A DNA stretch of 64,000 nt from Mycolicibacterium gilvum (GTDB lineage: Bacteria > Actinomycetota > Actinomycetes > Mycobacteriales > Mycobacteriaceae): NCBI RefSeq assembly GCF_900454025.1, contig NZ_UGQM01000001.1, positions 5,456,001 through 5,520,000 of the forward strand, given 5' to 3'. The notes under the pieces are model-generated. The model ran no database searches, was not told the origin of the DNA, and worked only from the letters and a program-made list of their open reading frames with translations. Shown here in pieces: positions 48,500 through 59,459 of the stretch; within the stretch, counting starts at the first letter, position 1; every line of letters starts with the position of its first letter. Both the position numbers and the translations under genes were made by a program.

Positions 48500-48518
48500 G
48501 ACGTCGAGAGGAGCCCTC

Positions 48519-48752
48519 GTGTCCGCCCACTGTCAGGTGACCGGTCGTAAGCCCGGCTTCGGCAACACGGTGTCGCACTCGCACCGCCGCACCCGCCGCC
48601 GCTGGGACCCCAACATCCAGCGCAAGACCTACTACCTGCCGTCCGAAGGACGCAGGATCACGCTGCGGGTCAGCGCGAAGGGCATCAAGGTCATCGACCG
48701 CGACGGTATCGACGTGGTGGTCGCCCGCCTCCGCAGGAATGGACAACTCTGA
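48519..48752 (+). CDS. rpmB2: Zinc-independent ribosomal protein L28
   Basis: A 77-residue L28. Only one Cys remains ([14 protein letters not shown]), so the zinc-binding CxxC pairs of the standard form are lost. This marks the C-minus paralogue used when zinc is scarce. GTG 48519 has AGAGGAG upstream; the longer frame from 48477 crosses the Zur box. Stop and next start overlap as TGATG. Confidence 0.93.
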   Translation: MSAHCQVTGRKPGFGNTVSHSHRRTRRRWDPNIQRKTYYLPSEGRRITLRVSAKGIKVIDRDGIDVVVARLRRNGQL

Positions 48753-48916
48753 TGGCACGCAACGAGATTCGACCGCTGGTGAAGCTGCGTTCGACCGCCG
48801 GCACCGGCTACACCTACGTCACACGCAAGAATCGCCGCAACGATCCGGACCGGATCGTGCTGCGCAAGTACGATCCGGTCGCGCGCCGGCACGTCGACTT
48901 CCGCGAGGAGCGCTGA
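48752..48916 (+). CDS. rpmG2: Zinc-independent ribosomal protein L33
   Basis: A 54-residue L33 ([20 protein letters not shown], ending [10 protein letters not shown]). No cysteine is present, in contrast to the zinc form. It overlaps both neighbours through TGATG, so all four ribosomal proteins should be made from one message under zinc limitation. Confidence 0.93.
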   Translation: MARNEIRPLVKLRSTAGTGYTYVTRKNRRNDPDRIVLRKYDPVARRHVDFREER

Positions 48917-49221
48917 TGGCCAAGAAGTCCAAGATCGTCCGCAATGAACACCGCCGCCGGGTCGTGTCCCGCCACGCCGAGCGCAGGTCCGAACTGAAGG
49001 CGATCATCAGGTCACCCGATACCTCCGACGAAGCCCGGGCGGCTGCGCAGTCAGAACTCAATCGTCAGCCGCGGGACGCGAGCCCGGTGCGCGTACGCAA
49101 CCGCGATGCGGTCGACGGCCGCCCCCGCGGGCATCTGCGCAAGTTCGGCCTCTCGCGGGTGCGGGTTCGCGAACTCGCCCACCGGGGTCAGCTGCCCGGC
49201 GTCCGGAAGTCGAGCTGGTGA
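48916..49221 (+). CDS. rpsN2: Zinc-independent ribosomal protein S14
   Basis: A 101-residue S14 ([20 protein letters not shown]). Cysteines of the CxxC zinc ribbon are absent, and the chain has the length of zinc-free S14 proteins. Conserved tail [18 protein letters not shown] contacts 16S rRNA. GTGA overlaps the rpsR2 start. Confidence 0.94.
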   Translation: MAKKSKIVRNEHRRRVVSRHAERRSELKAIIRSPDTSDEARAAAQSELNRQPRDASPVRVRNRDAVDGRPRGHLRKFGLSRVRVRELAHRGQLPGVRKSSW

Positions 49222-49457
49222 AGCGCGCCAGACGGGCGGCACCCCCGCCGAAGAAGCGCCGAAACATGTTCGCCCAGCTCGGCATCGAGCACGTCGACTA
49301 CAAGGACACGTCCACCTTGCGCCAGTTCCTCTCCGAGCGCGGAAAGATCCGGTCGCGTGCGGTCACCGGACTGACCGTGCAGCAGCAGCGCCACGTCACC
49401 ACCGCCGTCAAGAACGCCCGCGAGATGGCGCTGCTGCCCTACCCCGGTCAGGGATAG
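49218..49457 (+). CDS. rpsR2: Zinc-independent ribosomal protein S18
   Basis: A 79-residue S18 from GTG 49218, overlapping rpsN2. Core residues are conserved ([33 protein letters not shown]), and no cysteine is present. It ends the operon 4 bases before the convergent catalase stop. Confidence 0.94.
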   Translation: MKRARRAAPPPKKRRNMFAQLGIEHVDYKDTSTLRQFLSERGKIRSRAVTGLTVQQQRHVTTAVKNAREMALLPYPGQG

Positions 49458-49461
49458 CCGG

Positions 49462-50904
49462 TCAGCTGCCGCGCACGCCCTCCTCCACCATCTTGCCGAG
49501 GTCGGGGTCGACGTTTCGCCAGTACTCGAACACCCGGGACAGCACCGGTTCCTTCACGCCATCGGACACATGACCGATGATGTTGTGTGCCAGCCGATCC
49601 CGCTCCTCGTCGGAGAGCACGTCCCGGAACAGGGCGCCCGCCTGACCGAAGTCGTCGTCGTCGGCACGCAACGCATACGCCTGGCGCACCATGTCGCCGT
49701 CGGACGCCCAGCGCACCTCGGAGGCACGCCGTGGGTCGACTTCCGGACCGCCCATCGAGTTCGGCGTGTACACGGGGTCGGTGGCGTTGCGGATCCGCAT
49801 CGCCCCGTCCTTGGAGTACGCGTTCACCTCGACGTGGGGCTCGTTGACCGGTATCTGCTTGTAGTTGACCCCGAGCCGAGCGCGATGTGCGTCGGAGTAG
49901 GAGAACCCGCGCGCCAACAGCATCTTGTCCGGGCTCAGGCCGGTGCCGGGGACCACGTTATTCGGCTCGAACGCCGCCTGCTCCATCTGGGCGTGGTAGT
50001 CGACGACGTTGCGGTTCAACGTCATCCTGCCCACCTCGTGCAGCGGGTAGTCGCCGTGCGGCCACACCTTGGTCAGGTCGAACGGGTTGTACCGGTAGGT
50101 CTTGGCATCCTCGAACGGCATGATCTGCACGTGCAGCGTCCAGCTCGGGAAATTGCCGTCCTCGATCGCGGTGAACAGATCGCGCTGGTGGTAATCGGCG
50201 TCCTCACCGGCCAGCCGGTCGGCGTCCTCCTGCGTGAGGAAGTCGATGCCCTGGTCGGTCTTGAAGTGGTACTTCACCCAGAACATCTCGCCGTCGGCGT
50301 TCATCCAGCTGTAGGTGTGGCTGGAATATCCGTTCATGTGCCGCCACGTCTTCGGGATGCCCCGATCGCCCATCAACCAGGTGACCTGATGAGCCGATTC
50401 CGGTGACAGCGTCCAGAAATCCCACTGCATGTGGTGATCGCGCAGATTGCTGGCCGCCATCCGCTTCTGGCTGCGGATGAAGTTCTGGAACTTCATCGGG
50501 TCCCGGATGAAGAAGACCGGCGTGTTGTTGCCGACCATGTCGAAGTTGCCCTCGGACGTGTAGAACTTCAGCGCGAACCCGCGCGGGTCGCGCCACGTGT
50601 CCGGGCTGCCCCGCTCACCGGCGACCGTCGAGAAGCGGGCCACCATCTCGGTTTTCGCGCCGGGCTGCAGAAACGCCGCCTTGGTGTAGCGGCTCACGTC
50701 GTGGGTCACCTCGAACTGACCGAACGCACCGCCGCCTTTGGCGTGCGGTTGACGCTCGGGGATCCGCTCGCGGTTGAAGTTGGCCATCTGCTCGATCAGG
50801 TAGTGGTCCTGCAGCAGGATGGGTCCGTCCGAACCGACGGTCAGTGAATGTTCGACGCTGGGGGCCGGCGCACCGGAATCCGTCGTCGTGTACTTCTCGG
50901 GCAT
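49462..50904 (-). CDS. katA: Monofunctional haem catalase
   Basis: A 480-residue small-subunit catalase that splits hydrogen peroxide. The distal His lies in [12 protein letters not shown], the conserved Arg/Ser and Asn in [20 protein letters not shown] and [12 protein letters not shown], and the proximal haem Tyr in [13 protein letters not shown]. It is not the bifunctional KatG. Symbol is by family type only. Its own promoter should lie in the 117-base gap downstream of 50904; no clear regulator site was seen there. Confidence 0.93.
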   Translation of the reverse strand: MPEKYTTTDSGAPAPSVEHSLTVGSDGPILLQDHYLIEQMANFNRERIPERQPHAKGGGAFGQFEVTHDVSRYTKAAFLQPGAKTEMVARFSTVAGERGSPDTWRDPRGFALKFYTSEGNFDMVGNNTPVFFIRDPMKFQNFIRSQKRMAASNLRDHHMQWDFWTLSPESAHQVTWLMGDRGIPKTWRHMNGYSSHTYSWMNADGEMFWVKYHFKTDQGIDFLTQEDADRLAGEDADYHQRDLFTAIEDGNFPSWTLHVQIMPFEDAKTYRYNPFDLTKVWPHGDYPLHEVGRMTLNRNVVDYHAQMEQAAFEPNNVVPGTGLSPDKMLLARGFSYSDAHRARLGVNYKQIPVNEPHVEVNAYSKDGAMRIRNATDPVYTPNSMGGPEVDPRRASEVRWASDGDMVRQAYALRADDDDFGQAGALFRDVLSDEERDRLAHNIIGHVSDGVKEPVLSRVFEYWRNVDPDLGKMVEEGVRGS

Positions 50905-51021
50905 ATCCCTCCTCGGGAAGGGCAGCGTGTCGTGGGCTGAGGCTGCCGTCCTCGAGGTCCGGTCTACCCGAATTCGTCCCCAAACATCCCTTTTACGAAC
51001 GATTCGGTGCGGCGGCCGTGG

Positions 51022-51429
51022 TCAGGGACGCGGCGACGGTGTCGGTGCGTTCCCGGTGGTCGGGCTCGGCGACTGCGGGATGTCCATTCTGGGACCGCCA
51101 CCGAACGGGCCGGCGAACCCGGGGCCCCCGGGGCCGTGGTGCATACCGCCGGGCGGTCCCATCGGGAAGCCGGCGGGACCGGGTTGCATCATGCCGGGTC
51201 CGCCGTGGTGCACGCGCCCTCCACCGTCGACGTTCTTACCGAGCAAGAAGCCGGCGAAGAACACGACGGCGACGATGAAGACGGCGCCGGCCGCGATGCC
51301 GACCCACGCGGCGGCCTTGTTCAGCCGATTCGACTCCTGCGGGACAACGACCGGCGGGGCCGTGGCCGCAGGTGCGGTCGGCACCGGTGTGGTTGCGGGC
51401 TCTGACTGTTGGGGTGTCACATCACTCAT
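51022..51429 (-). CDS. Small membrane protein with Gly/Pro/Met/His-rich tail
   Basis: A 135-residue protein: Pro/Thr-rich N-terminus, one membrane helix at about residues 40-62 (AWVGIAAGAVFIVAVVFFAG) and a C-terminal tail rich in Gly, Pro, Met and His (RVHHGGPGMMQPGPAGFPMG, then GGMHHGPGGPG). The tail composition could bind copper or other soft metals outside the cell, but this is only suggestive. It lies between catalase and the DUF4185 gene on the same strand. Function unknown. Confidence 0.65.
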   Translation of the reverse strand: MSDVTPQQSEPATTPVPTAPAATAPPVVVPQESNRLNKAAAWVGIAAGAVFIVAVVFFAGFLLGKNVDGGGRVHHGGPGMMQPGPAGFPMGPPGGMHHGPGGPGFAGPFGGGPRMDIPQSPSPTTGNAPTPSPRP

Positions 51430-51507
51430 GGTCTGATGGTGCGCCGCGATCTCCAGCGTGCGTTAGGTGTCGGCTGTGAATCAGCTATGAGGCCCGCCGA
51501 GTCAGCG

Positions 51508-52617
51508 TTACCAGGGCTTTATCGGGTTCACCGCGTACTGGATCACCCGGTACGGCGTGCCACCGCGTGCCATGGTGTTCCACTGGCTGACGAAGACGCG
51601 CACGGCGTCCGGCGTCGAGCCGGGTGAGATGTAGCCGCCGTAGGGCTGGGCGAGCCTGTTGTCCTGCGGCGGTGGGAGCGCATCGACCGGATCCGGCCAC
51701 GGCGCGGCCACCACGACCGTCGTCATCGGCGCCGTCCCCAGCTGTGTCGGGTCGCTCGCGACGCGGATCTCCATGTTGCCGGTCGTCGCGTTGAAGTAGG
51801 ACAACATCGTCAGCCCGTCGATCTGGCGCACGCTCATCTCACCGACCCGGTCCGACCACAGCGGTGCCGGTTCTTCACCCCACCCCGCTCCGGTCCACCC
51901 CTGCCATGCGGACCGGTCGGTGAACGTCTGCGGTGTCGCCCGGTAGAGCACCGCCGGGCCGCTGCGGTCGAAGTTGTTGGCCACGATGTAGACCCAGCCG
52001 CGCTCCGACTCGGCGGTCGGGATCGGGTCGTAGTACCCGCTGATCTGCGTCTGTCGCCCGCCGGCAAACCCCGCCTCGCGCTCGGATCCGGGTACCGTCT
52101 TCCAGTTCCCCTGTCCCGCTTCGGCTTTGACGAGTCGCGACCGCTGCGGGACGAGATCCCTGGTCGTCGTCACCAACATCCAGTTCTCACGGTTGATCTC
52201 GATGATCCCGGCCGGCAGTTGCGACTCGCCCGGCAGCGTCGACTCGGCCAGCAGCGGGGTGTCCACACCGGTCACCCCGTTGTAGCGGACACCACCGGGG
52301 TCTTCGAGCGTGTCCCCGACGACGTGCAGCGCTATCGGCGAGTACCAGCCGCCGAAGCCGACGGCCTGACCGGCGAAGCTGTCCCCGCAGACCTGCAGGA
52401 TGCCGCTCGGGAACTCCATGAACTCACACAGGTCGGTCGCGCCGATGCCGTAGTCGGCCGTCGCGGTTCCGGTTCCGGCCGCCACGCCGAGCCTCAGCAC
52501 CTGCCCGGGCAGCAGCGGCTGCGGCGCCACGGGTGTCCCCTGCGCCACCCCCGCCGAAATTGCATTCCAGCAGAGAAAGGCCGAGAGAAGGCCTGCTGGA
52601 ATGCAAGTTCGGCGCAA
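51508..52617 (-). CDS. Exported DUF4185-type protein
   Basis: A protein of up to 369 residues with a beta-propeller-like DUF4185 pattern (YGIGATDLCEFMEFPSGILQ, CGDSFAG, then repeated strands) and export signal. A TTG at 52617 gives a plausible signal peptide (MRRTCIPAGLLSAFLCWNAI, then SAGVAQG), but those codons lie inside a 63-bp palindromic repeat, so the original start may have been different. The TTG is one base from the stop of asd. It acts outside the membrane; the fold class is linked to cell-wall or glycan-interacting proteins. Role unknown. Confidence 0.72.
   Translation of the reverse strand: MRRTCIPAGLLSAFLCWNAISAGVAQGTPVAPQPLLPGQVLRLGVAAGTGTATADYGIGATDLCEFMEFPSGILQVCGDSFAGQAVGFGGWYSPIALHVVGDTLEDPGGVRYNGVTGVDTPLLAESTLPGESQLPAGIIEINRENWMLVTTTRDLVPQRSRLVKAEAGQGNWKTVPGSEREAGFAGGRQTQISGYYDPIPTAESERGWVYIVANNFDRSGPAVLYRATPQTFTDRSAWQGWTGAGWGEEPAPLWSDRVGEMSVRQIDGLTMLSYFNATTGNMEIRVASDPTQLGTAPMTTVVVAAPWPDPVDALPPPQDNRLAQPYGGYISPGSTPDAVRVFVSQWNTMARGGTPYRVIQYAVNPIKPW
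52552..52614. repeat. 63-bp palindromic element between asd and the DUF4185 gene
   Basis: Arms 52552-52573 and 52593-52614 (22 bases each) match at 21 of 22 positions, starting CGCCGAA and centred on TTGCATTCCAGCAG, with a 19-base loop. It spans the signal-peptide codons of the DUF4185 gene. It has the look of a dispersed mycobacterial intergenic palindrome, yet it is read in frame here. A terminator role for asd is possible, but there is no T-run. Confidence 0.85.
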
Positions 52618-52618
52618 A

Positions 52619-54915
<2,297 letters not shown>

Positions 54916-55010
54916 TGGAGAACCTTTCGCGATTCGGGGGGAGATCCCATAAAGGATAAGGGCTGCGCGCATCTGATTTTCCCCGCCGTCGCGTCGGTAA
55001 CCTGCATCAC

Positions 55011-55625
55011 ATGCCGACCGTGTCTGATGGCGCCTCCGCAAGCTCCGGCACTGCCCCGAACGATCGCCTGGCGGCGACCCTGGTCCCGCTCCATCCCCCG
55101 ATCGCCCGGCGGTGGAGTCCGCGGGCCTTCGATCCGGCCGCCGAGCTGCCCCGCGACGACCTGATCGCCGTCCTGGAGGCCGCGCGGTGGGCGCCGACGT
55201 GGGGTGGCCGTCAGCCGGTGCGCTTCGTCGTCGGCGTGCGCGGCGACGACACCTTCGCCGCGATCGCCGGGCTGCTGCGCCGCGGCAACAGGTACGCCAC
55301 GGCGGCCAACGCGCTGATCCTGCTGTGCGCCGACGAAGGTGAAGACGACCGGACCAGGCTGTACTCGGTGGTCGACACCGGCGCGGCGATGACCAACCTT
55401 CTCATCGAGGCGGTGGCGCGCGACCTGATCGCCCACCCGATGGCCGGATTCGACGTGGCCGGCGCCGCCGAGGCGTTCGCCCTGCCCGCCGGCCTACACC
55501 CGCTGGTGGTGGTCGCGGTCGGCCGCCTCGGCGACTACTCGCAGGTCACCCCCGAGATCGCCGAGCGCGACAGCCGTCCGCGGGAGCGTGTGCCGCTGAC
55601 TGACGTGGTCCTCAACGAGGTCTAG
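55011..55625 (+). CDS. Nitroreductase-family FMN oxidoreductase
   Basis: A 204-residue protein with an Arg-rich entry ([13 protein letters not shown]), the FMN-binding region [19 protein letters not shown] and the C-terminal [14 protein letters not shown]. Such enzymes reduce nitro groups, flavins or enones with NAD(P)H. A TAACCT -10-like element (54998-55003) ends 7 bases before the ATG, with no ribosome-binding site, so the message is probably leaderless. It diverges from lysC and ends with a 4-base overlap of the hydrolase stop. Confidence 0.82.
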   Translation: MPTVSDGASASSGTAPNDRLAATLVPLHPPIARRWSPRAFDPAAELPRDDLIAVLEAARWAPTWGGRQPVRFVVGVRGDDTFAAIAGLLRRGNRYATAANALILLCADEGEDDRTRLYSVVDTGAAMTNLLIEAVARDLIAHPMAGFDVAGAAEAFALPAGLHPLVVVAVGRLGDYSQVTPEIAERDSRPRERVPLTDVVLNEV

Positions 55626-56605
55626 GCGAGGCCCAGGAACGCGAACGGTTCGGCGGGTTCGAAGTGTCCGCTCGCGTCGCCGGCGTAGACCGTCTTCTCT
55701 CCCTCGCCGAGCTGCAGACGCCGGGCCGACGCACCCGCGCTGAGGTCGAGGTTCTTCAGCTCGACCCAGAACGTGTTGGGCGAGAGCGCCGACTCGAAGA
55801 AGTACCGCAGCGATTTGTGGTCGATGACCGTGCGCCAGCGGGTCGAGGAGATGTTCGGCTCGTCGGCGGTGGCGATTCCGTACGGGACCGACGCGTTGCG
55901 CACGACGCTGAACACCGTCGCGGCCGCGAGCAGCGGATCGTCGGTCTTGGGCACGGCGTCGATGTAGAACGACGCGCGCACGAACCGGTCAGCCGCCCGG
56001 TTGGTGCCGGGCAGCATCACCGTGCCGCCGATCTCCTTCCAGTACTCGGTGATCGCGAGCTGCTTGTCGAAGGTCGGCGAGTTCGTCATCACCTGGTACT
56101 GACGGCCGTGGTGGATCACCTGCTCGCCGTCGATGTACTCCACGATGGCGCTGTCACCCGTCGCGTCCGACAGGGCGAGGTGCACCGTCGCCATCCGCTC
56201 CTGGCCCGGAACCTCGGCGGTGACGACGCGCAGCGGGGTCGCCGTCAGCGCGGCGACGGCCTCGGCGACGGTCGCGAAGTTGTCGAGCATGTACTGCGCC
56301 CACAGCGAGATCGCCAGGGCCGGCCGGTCCCCGGTGTTGGCGGGGTACTGGGATTCGGCGAGCCACAGCAGGTTGGCCGCCAGCCCGGCCTCGTTGAGGC
56401 CGTCGGTGGTCGAGATGTCGTAGCCGGTGGCGACGACGCTGCCGTACTTGGCCGTCCATTCCACCGAGTCGGGGCCGGCCTGCCCGGTGCGCGCCACCCC
56501 TCGGGGCAACGCCCACAGGTTGGTGCCGATCTCGACCTTCCAATCCATGGATCGGCCGGTGACGACCCGGTCCTCGTCGCCCAGGTAAACCACGCGTGTG
56601 CACAT
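55622..56605 (-). CDS. Linear amide C-N hydrolase (choloylglycine/penicillin acylase-like Ntn hydrolase)
   Basis: A 327-residue Ntn hydrolase. Cys2 becomes the N-terminal nucleophile after Met removal (MCTRVVYLGDEDRVVTGRSM, then DW), with Asn in NEAGLAANLLWLAE and Arg18-like residues of the family. No signal peptide is present, so it acts in the cytosol unless exported otherwise. ATG 56605 is the natural start since the mature Cys must follow Met. Substrate might be an acyl homoserine lactone, bile salt analogue or penicillin V type amide; not decidable here. Confidence 0.85.
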   Translation of the reverse strand: MCTRVVYLGDEDRVVTGRSMDWKVEIGTNLWALPRGVARTGQAGPDSVEWTAKYGSVVATGYDISTTDGLNEAGLAANLLWLAESQYPANTGDRPALAISLWAQYMLDNFATVAEAVAALTATPLRVVTAEVPGQERMATVHLALSDATGDSAIVEYIDGEQVIHHGRQYQVMTNSPTFDKQLAITEYWKEIGGTVMLPGTNRAADRFVRASFYIDAVPKTDDPLLAAATVFSVVRNASVPYGIATADEPNISSTRWRTVIDHKSLRYFFESALSPNTFWVELKNLDLSAGASARRLQLGEGEKTVYAGDASGHFEPAEPFAFLGLA

Positions 56606-56651
56606 GGCGATCACCGTAGCGCCCGAGTTCACAGCGTCCTTACAGAAGCTC

Positions 56652-56667
56652 GTTACCCACCGGCAAC
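56652..56667. promoter_or_regulatory. GlnR-like site upstream of amt
   Basis: GTTAC-N6-GCAAC, giving the AC-N9-AC spacing of actinobacterial GlnR boxes, 87 bases before the amt start. GlnR activates ammonium transporters under nitrogen limitation in mycobacteria, so activation of amt and the glutamine synthetase genes is expected. Confidence 0.65.
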
Positions 56668-56715
56668 GTCGCGTGACCGCCGACGTAACAGATGCGGCAC
56701 TAACTGTCCGGTGAA

Positions 56716-56734
56716 CGGCTCCGCATCGGAGCCG
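56716..56734 (+). promoter_or_regulatory. Hairpin in the amt leader
   Basis: CGGCTCCG, loop CAT, CGGAGCCG: a perfect 8-bp stem that ends 6 bases before the AGGAG of amt. It could modulate transcription termination or translation of amt; no T-run follows. Confidence 0.5.
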
Positions 56735-56754
56735 CACATGCAGGAGAACGATCC

Positions 56755-58008
56755 ATGGATACAGGTACCACCGCATTCATACTGTGTTGCATCATCGGAC
56801 TCACCCTGATGATCCCCGGCCTGGCGCTGTTCTACGGCGGCATGGTGTCGGTCAAGAGCTCGACCAACATGATGATGATGACGTTCGGGGCGGTCGCCAT
56901 CGTGGGCGTGCTGTGGGTGCTGTTCGGCTTCTCGATGGTGTTCGGCACGTCCTACGGCGGGTTCGTCGGCAGCTTCACCGAATTCGCCGGAATGACAGAC
57001 CTATTGGAGTCGCAGACGACCATTGCCGGGCTTCCGGTGAGTCTGTTCGCGCTCTTCCAGGCATTGTTCGCGGGCATCACCGTCGCGCTGATCTCGGGTG
57101 CGGTCGCCGACCGGATGAAGTTCGGGGCGTGGATGCTGTTCGCAGGTCTGTGGGCTGTCCTGGTCTACTTCCCGGTCGCGCACTGGGTGTTCGCGTTCGA
57201 CGGTGTCGTCACCGAGAACTCGGTCGGCGGCTGGATCGCCAACCAGCTCGCGGCCATCGACTTCGCCGGTGGTACCGCGGTGCACATCAACGCCGGTGCG
57301 GCGGCACTCGCCGTGGCGATCGTGCTGGGCAAGTCGGCCATGTTCGGTCAGCTGCGCAAGCCGCACAATGTGCCGCTCACGCTGCTCGGCGCGGGCATGC
57401 TGTGGGCCGGCTGGTATGCGTTCAACGGCGGATCTGCGCTCGCGGCAGGCAATTCCGCCGCGATCGTCATGGTGACGACGTTCGTGGCCACCTGCGCGGC
57501 GACGCTGGCCTGGCTGACCGTCGAGAAGATCAAGGACGGCCATGTCACCGGTGTCGGCGCGGCGTCCGGCGCGATCACCGGGTTGGTCGCCATCACCCCG
57601 GCCTGCGGTGCGGTCACCCCGGTCGGTGCGATCTTCGTCGGCGCCATCGCGGGCGCGGTCTGCGTGTATGCCGTCGGGCTGAAATCGAAGTTCGGGTACG
57701 ACGATTCGCTCGACGTCGTCGGCGTGCACCTCGTCGGCGGTCTCGTCGGCACGCTGTTGATCGGCTTCTTCGCCAGCGAGAGCATGCCCAACGCCACCAA
57801 CGGCCTGCTCTACGGCGGCGGGATCGAACAGTTGTGGAAGCAGGCGGTCGCGGCGTTCGCGGTGATGGCGTACTCGTTCGCCGTCGCCTTCGTCATCGCG
57901 TTCGCGCTCAAGAAGACGATGGGCATCCGCATCTCCCCGGAGGACGAGGAGATGGGCATCGACGCCAAGTTCCACCGGGACTCGGCCTACGACATGCAGA
58001 CGGCCTAG
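56755..58008 (+). CDS. amt: Ammonium transporter
   Basis: A 417-residue Amt channel with eleven predicted helices. It shows the family signature around FAGGTAVHINAGAAALAVAI and the pore His residues (AVHIN and GVHLVGG). Such channels also admit methylammonium. ATG 56755 has CAGGAG upstream. A GlnR-like site precedes it and a hairpin terminator follows, so it is transcribed mainly alone ahead of the glnT set. Confidence 0.95.
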   Translation: MDTGTTAFILCCIIGLTLMIPGLALFYGGMVSVKSSTNMMMMTFGAVAIVGVLWVLFGFSMVFGTSYGGFVGSFTEFAGMTDLLESQTTIAGLPVSLFALFQALFAGITVALISGAVADRMKFGAWMLFAGLWAVLVYFPVAHWVFAFDGVVTENSVGGWIANQLAAIDFAGGTAVHINAGAAALAVAIVLGKSAMFGQLRKPHNVPLTLLGAGMLWAGWYAFNGGSALAAGNSAAIVMVTTFVATCAATLAWLTVEKIKDGHVTGVGAASGAITGLVAITPACGAVTPVGAIFVGAIAGAVCVYAVGLKSKFGYDDSLDVVGVHLVGGLVGTLLIGFFASESMPNATNGLLYGGGIEQLWKQAVAAFAVMAYSFAVAFVIAFALKKTMGIRISPEDEEMGIDAKFHRDSAYDMQTA

Positions 58009-58018
58009 CACCACCCCG

Positions 58019-58054
58019 GCGACCGGTACGGGCCTGCGGGACCGTGCCGGTCGC
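58019..58054 (+). terminator. GC-rich hairpin between amt and glnT
   Basis: GCGACCGGTACGG (58019-58031), a 10-base loop, and CCGTGCCGGTCGC (58042-58054): 12 of 13 positions pair strictly, the last by G-U. It starts 10 bases after the amt stop and lacks a T-run, the usual mycobacterial intrinsic terminator form. Confidence 0.65.
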
Positions 58055-58118
58055 TCGCCGTGCGAAGCGTTTCCTTCAGTGATACTTTGGTTCATAACAA
58101 GAGACAAAGGTGACCCAC

Positions 58119-59426
58119 ATGCCGCACGATCTCGCCGCACTGGCGGAACAATCCGGGACCCGGTTCATCCTCGCGCTGTTCGTCGACCTCCGCGGGAAGC
58201 CCTGCGCCAAACTGGTTCCCGTCGAGGCGGTCGATCAGCTCGCGACCGAGGGCGTCGGCTTCGCCGGCTACGCGGTCGGCGCGATGGGCCAGGAACCCAA
58301 GGACCCCGACCTGATGGCGATCCCGGATCCGGAGTCGTTCACCCCGATCCCGTTCATCAAAGAGGGACTCGCGATCGTGCACTGCGACCCGCACGTCAAC
58401 GGGAAGCCCTGGCCGTACGCCCCGCGGGTCATCCTGAAGTCTCTGATCCAGCGGTGCGCCGACGCCGGATTCGAACCGTGGGTCGGCGCCGAGGTCGAGT
58501 ATTTCCTGTTGCGCCGCAACGACGACGGCTCGGTGTCGGTGGCCGACGCCGCGGACACCGCGTCCCAGCCGTGTTACGACGCGCGCGGCGTCACCCGGAT
58601 GTACGACCACCTCACGTCCGTGTCCGCGGCGATGAACCAACTCGGGTGGTCGAACTACGCCAACGACCACGAGGACGGCAACGGCCAGTTCGAACAGAAT
58701 TTCAAATTCGCCGAAGCGCTGACCACCGCCGACCGGGTCATCACGCTGCGCTACCTGTTGTCGATGATCGCCGACGAGCGCGGGATGATCGCCACGTTCA
58801 TGCCGAAGCCCTTCGGCGACAAGACCGGTAACGGATTGCACTTCCATCTGTCACTGACCAGCGCCGGAACGCCCGTCTTCCCCGCCGAGGACGACAACCG
58901 CGGGCTCGGGTTGTCCGACACCGCCTACGGATTCATCGGCGGCATCCTCGAGCACGCGTGCGCGCTGCAGGCGGTGGTCGGTCCGACGGTCAACTCCTAC
59001 AAGCGAACCGGCGCGGTGGCGACCTCGTCGGGTGCGTCCTGGGCTCCGCGGCTGCCCACCTACGGCGGCAACGACCGCACCCACTACATCCGGGTTCCCG
59101 ACGGCGACCGCATCGAGATGCGCGGCGGTGACGGGTCGGCCAATCCGTACCTGGCGATCGCCGCCGCGCTGGGTGCGGGTCTCGACGGCATCAAGCGCAG
59201 CACCGATCCCGGTGCCGTCGGGCAGGGCGTCAGCACGCAACCGCTCCCGGCCACGCTTCTGCACGCGGTCGAGGCGTTCGAGACCAACCCCGTGGTCACC
59301 GGTGTCCTCGACGCCGCCGGTGAGGGCGTCGCGTCCTACTTCGCCGCCATCAAACGCGACGAGTTCTTCGCCTACCACAGCTCGGTGAGCCCGTGGGAGA
59401 TCGACTACTACCTCACGGCCTTCTGA
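58119..59426 (+). CDS. glnT: Type III glutamine synthetase / gamma-glutamylmethylamide synthetase homologue
   Basis: A 435-residue enzyme of the glutamine synthetase superfamily, GlnT/GmaS group. Catalytic regions GAEVEYFLLRRND, TGNGLHFHLSL and DRIEMRGGDGSANPYLAIAA are complete. ATG 58119 has AAAGGTGA upstream; GTG 58110 is also in frame. It ligates ammonia or methylamine to glutamate; sequence alone does not separate these. The gene heads a run of glxBCD and a FAD enzyme. An AT-rich stretch at 58075-58110 should contain its promoter. Confidence 0.85.
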   Translation: MPHDLAALAEQSGTRFILALFVDLRGKPCAKLVPVEAVDQLATEGVGFAGYAVGAMGQEPKDPDLMAIPDPESFTPIPFIKEGLAIVHCDPHVNGKPWPYAPRVILKSLIQRCADAGFEPWVGAEVEYFLLRRNDDGSVSVADAADTASQPCYDARGVTRMYDHLTSVSAAMNQLGWSNYANDHEDGNGQFEQNFKFAEALTTADRVITLRYLLSMIADERGMIATFMPKPFGDKTGNGLHFHLSLTSAGTPVFPAEDDNRGLGLSDTAYGFIGGILEHACALQAVVGPTVNSYKRTGAVATSSGASWAPRLPTYGGNDRTHYIRVPDGDRIEMRGGDGSANPYLAIAAALGAGLDGIKRSTDPGAVGQGVSTQPLPATLLHAVEAFETNPVVTGVLDAAGEGVASYFAAIKRDEFFAYHSSVSPWEIDYYLTAF

Positions 59427-59459
59427 GCCGAACCACGTTCTACACGAAGGGAATCAGCC

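Noticed and set aside
56673..56689. Second GlnR box (GTGAC...GTAAC)
   Set aside because: The AC to AC spacing is 10 rather than 9, so it does not fit the consensus.
58083..58108. CTTTG/CAAAG inverted repeat before glnT as an operator
   Set aside because: Arms of only 5 bp separated by a long AT-rich spacer; too weak to call.
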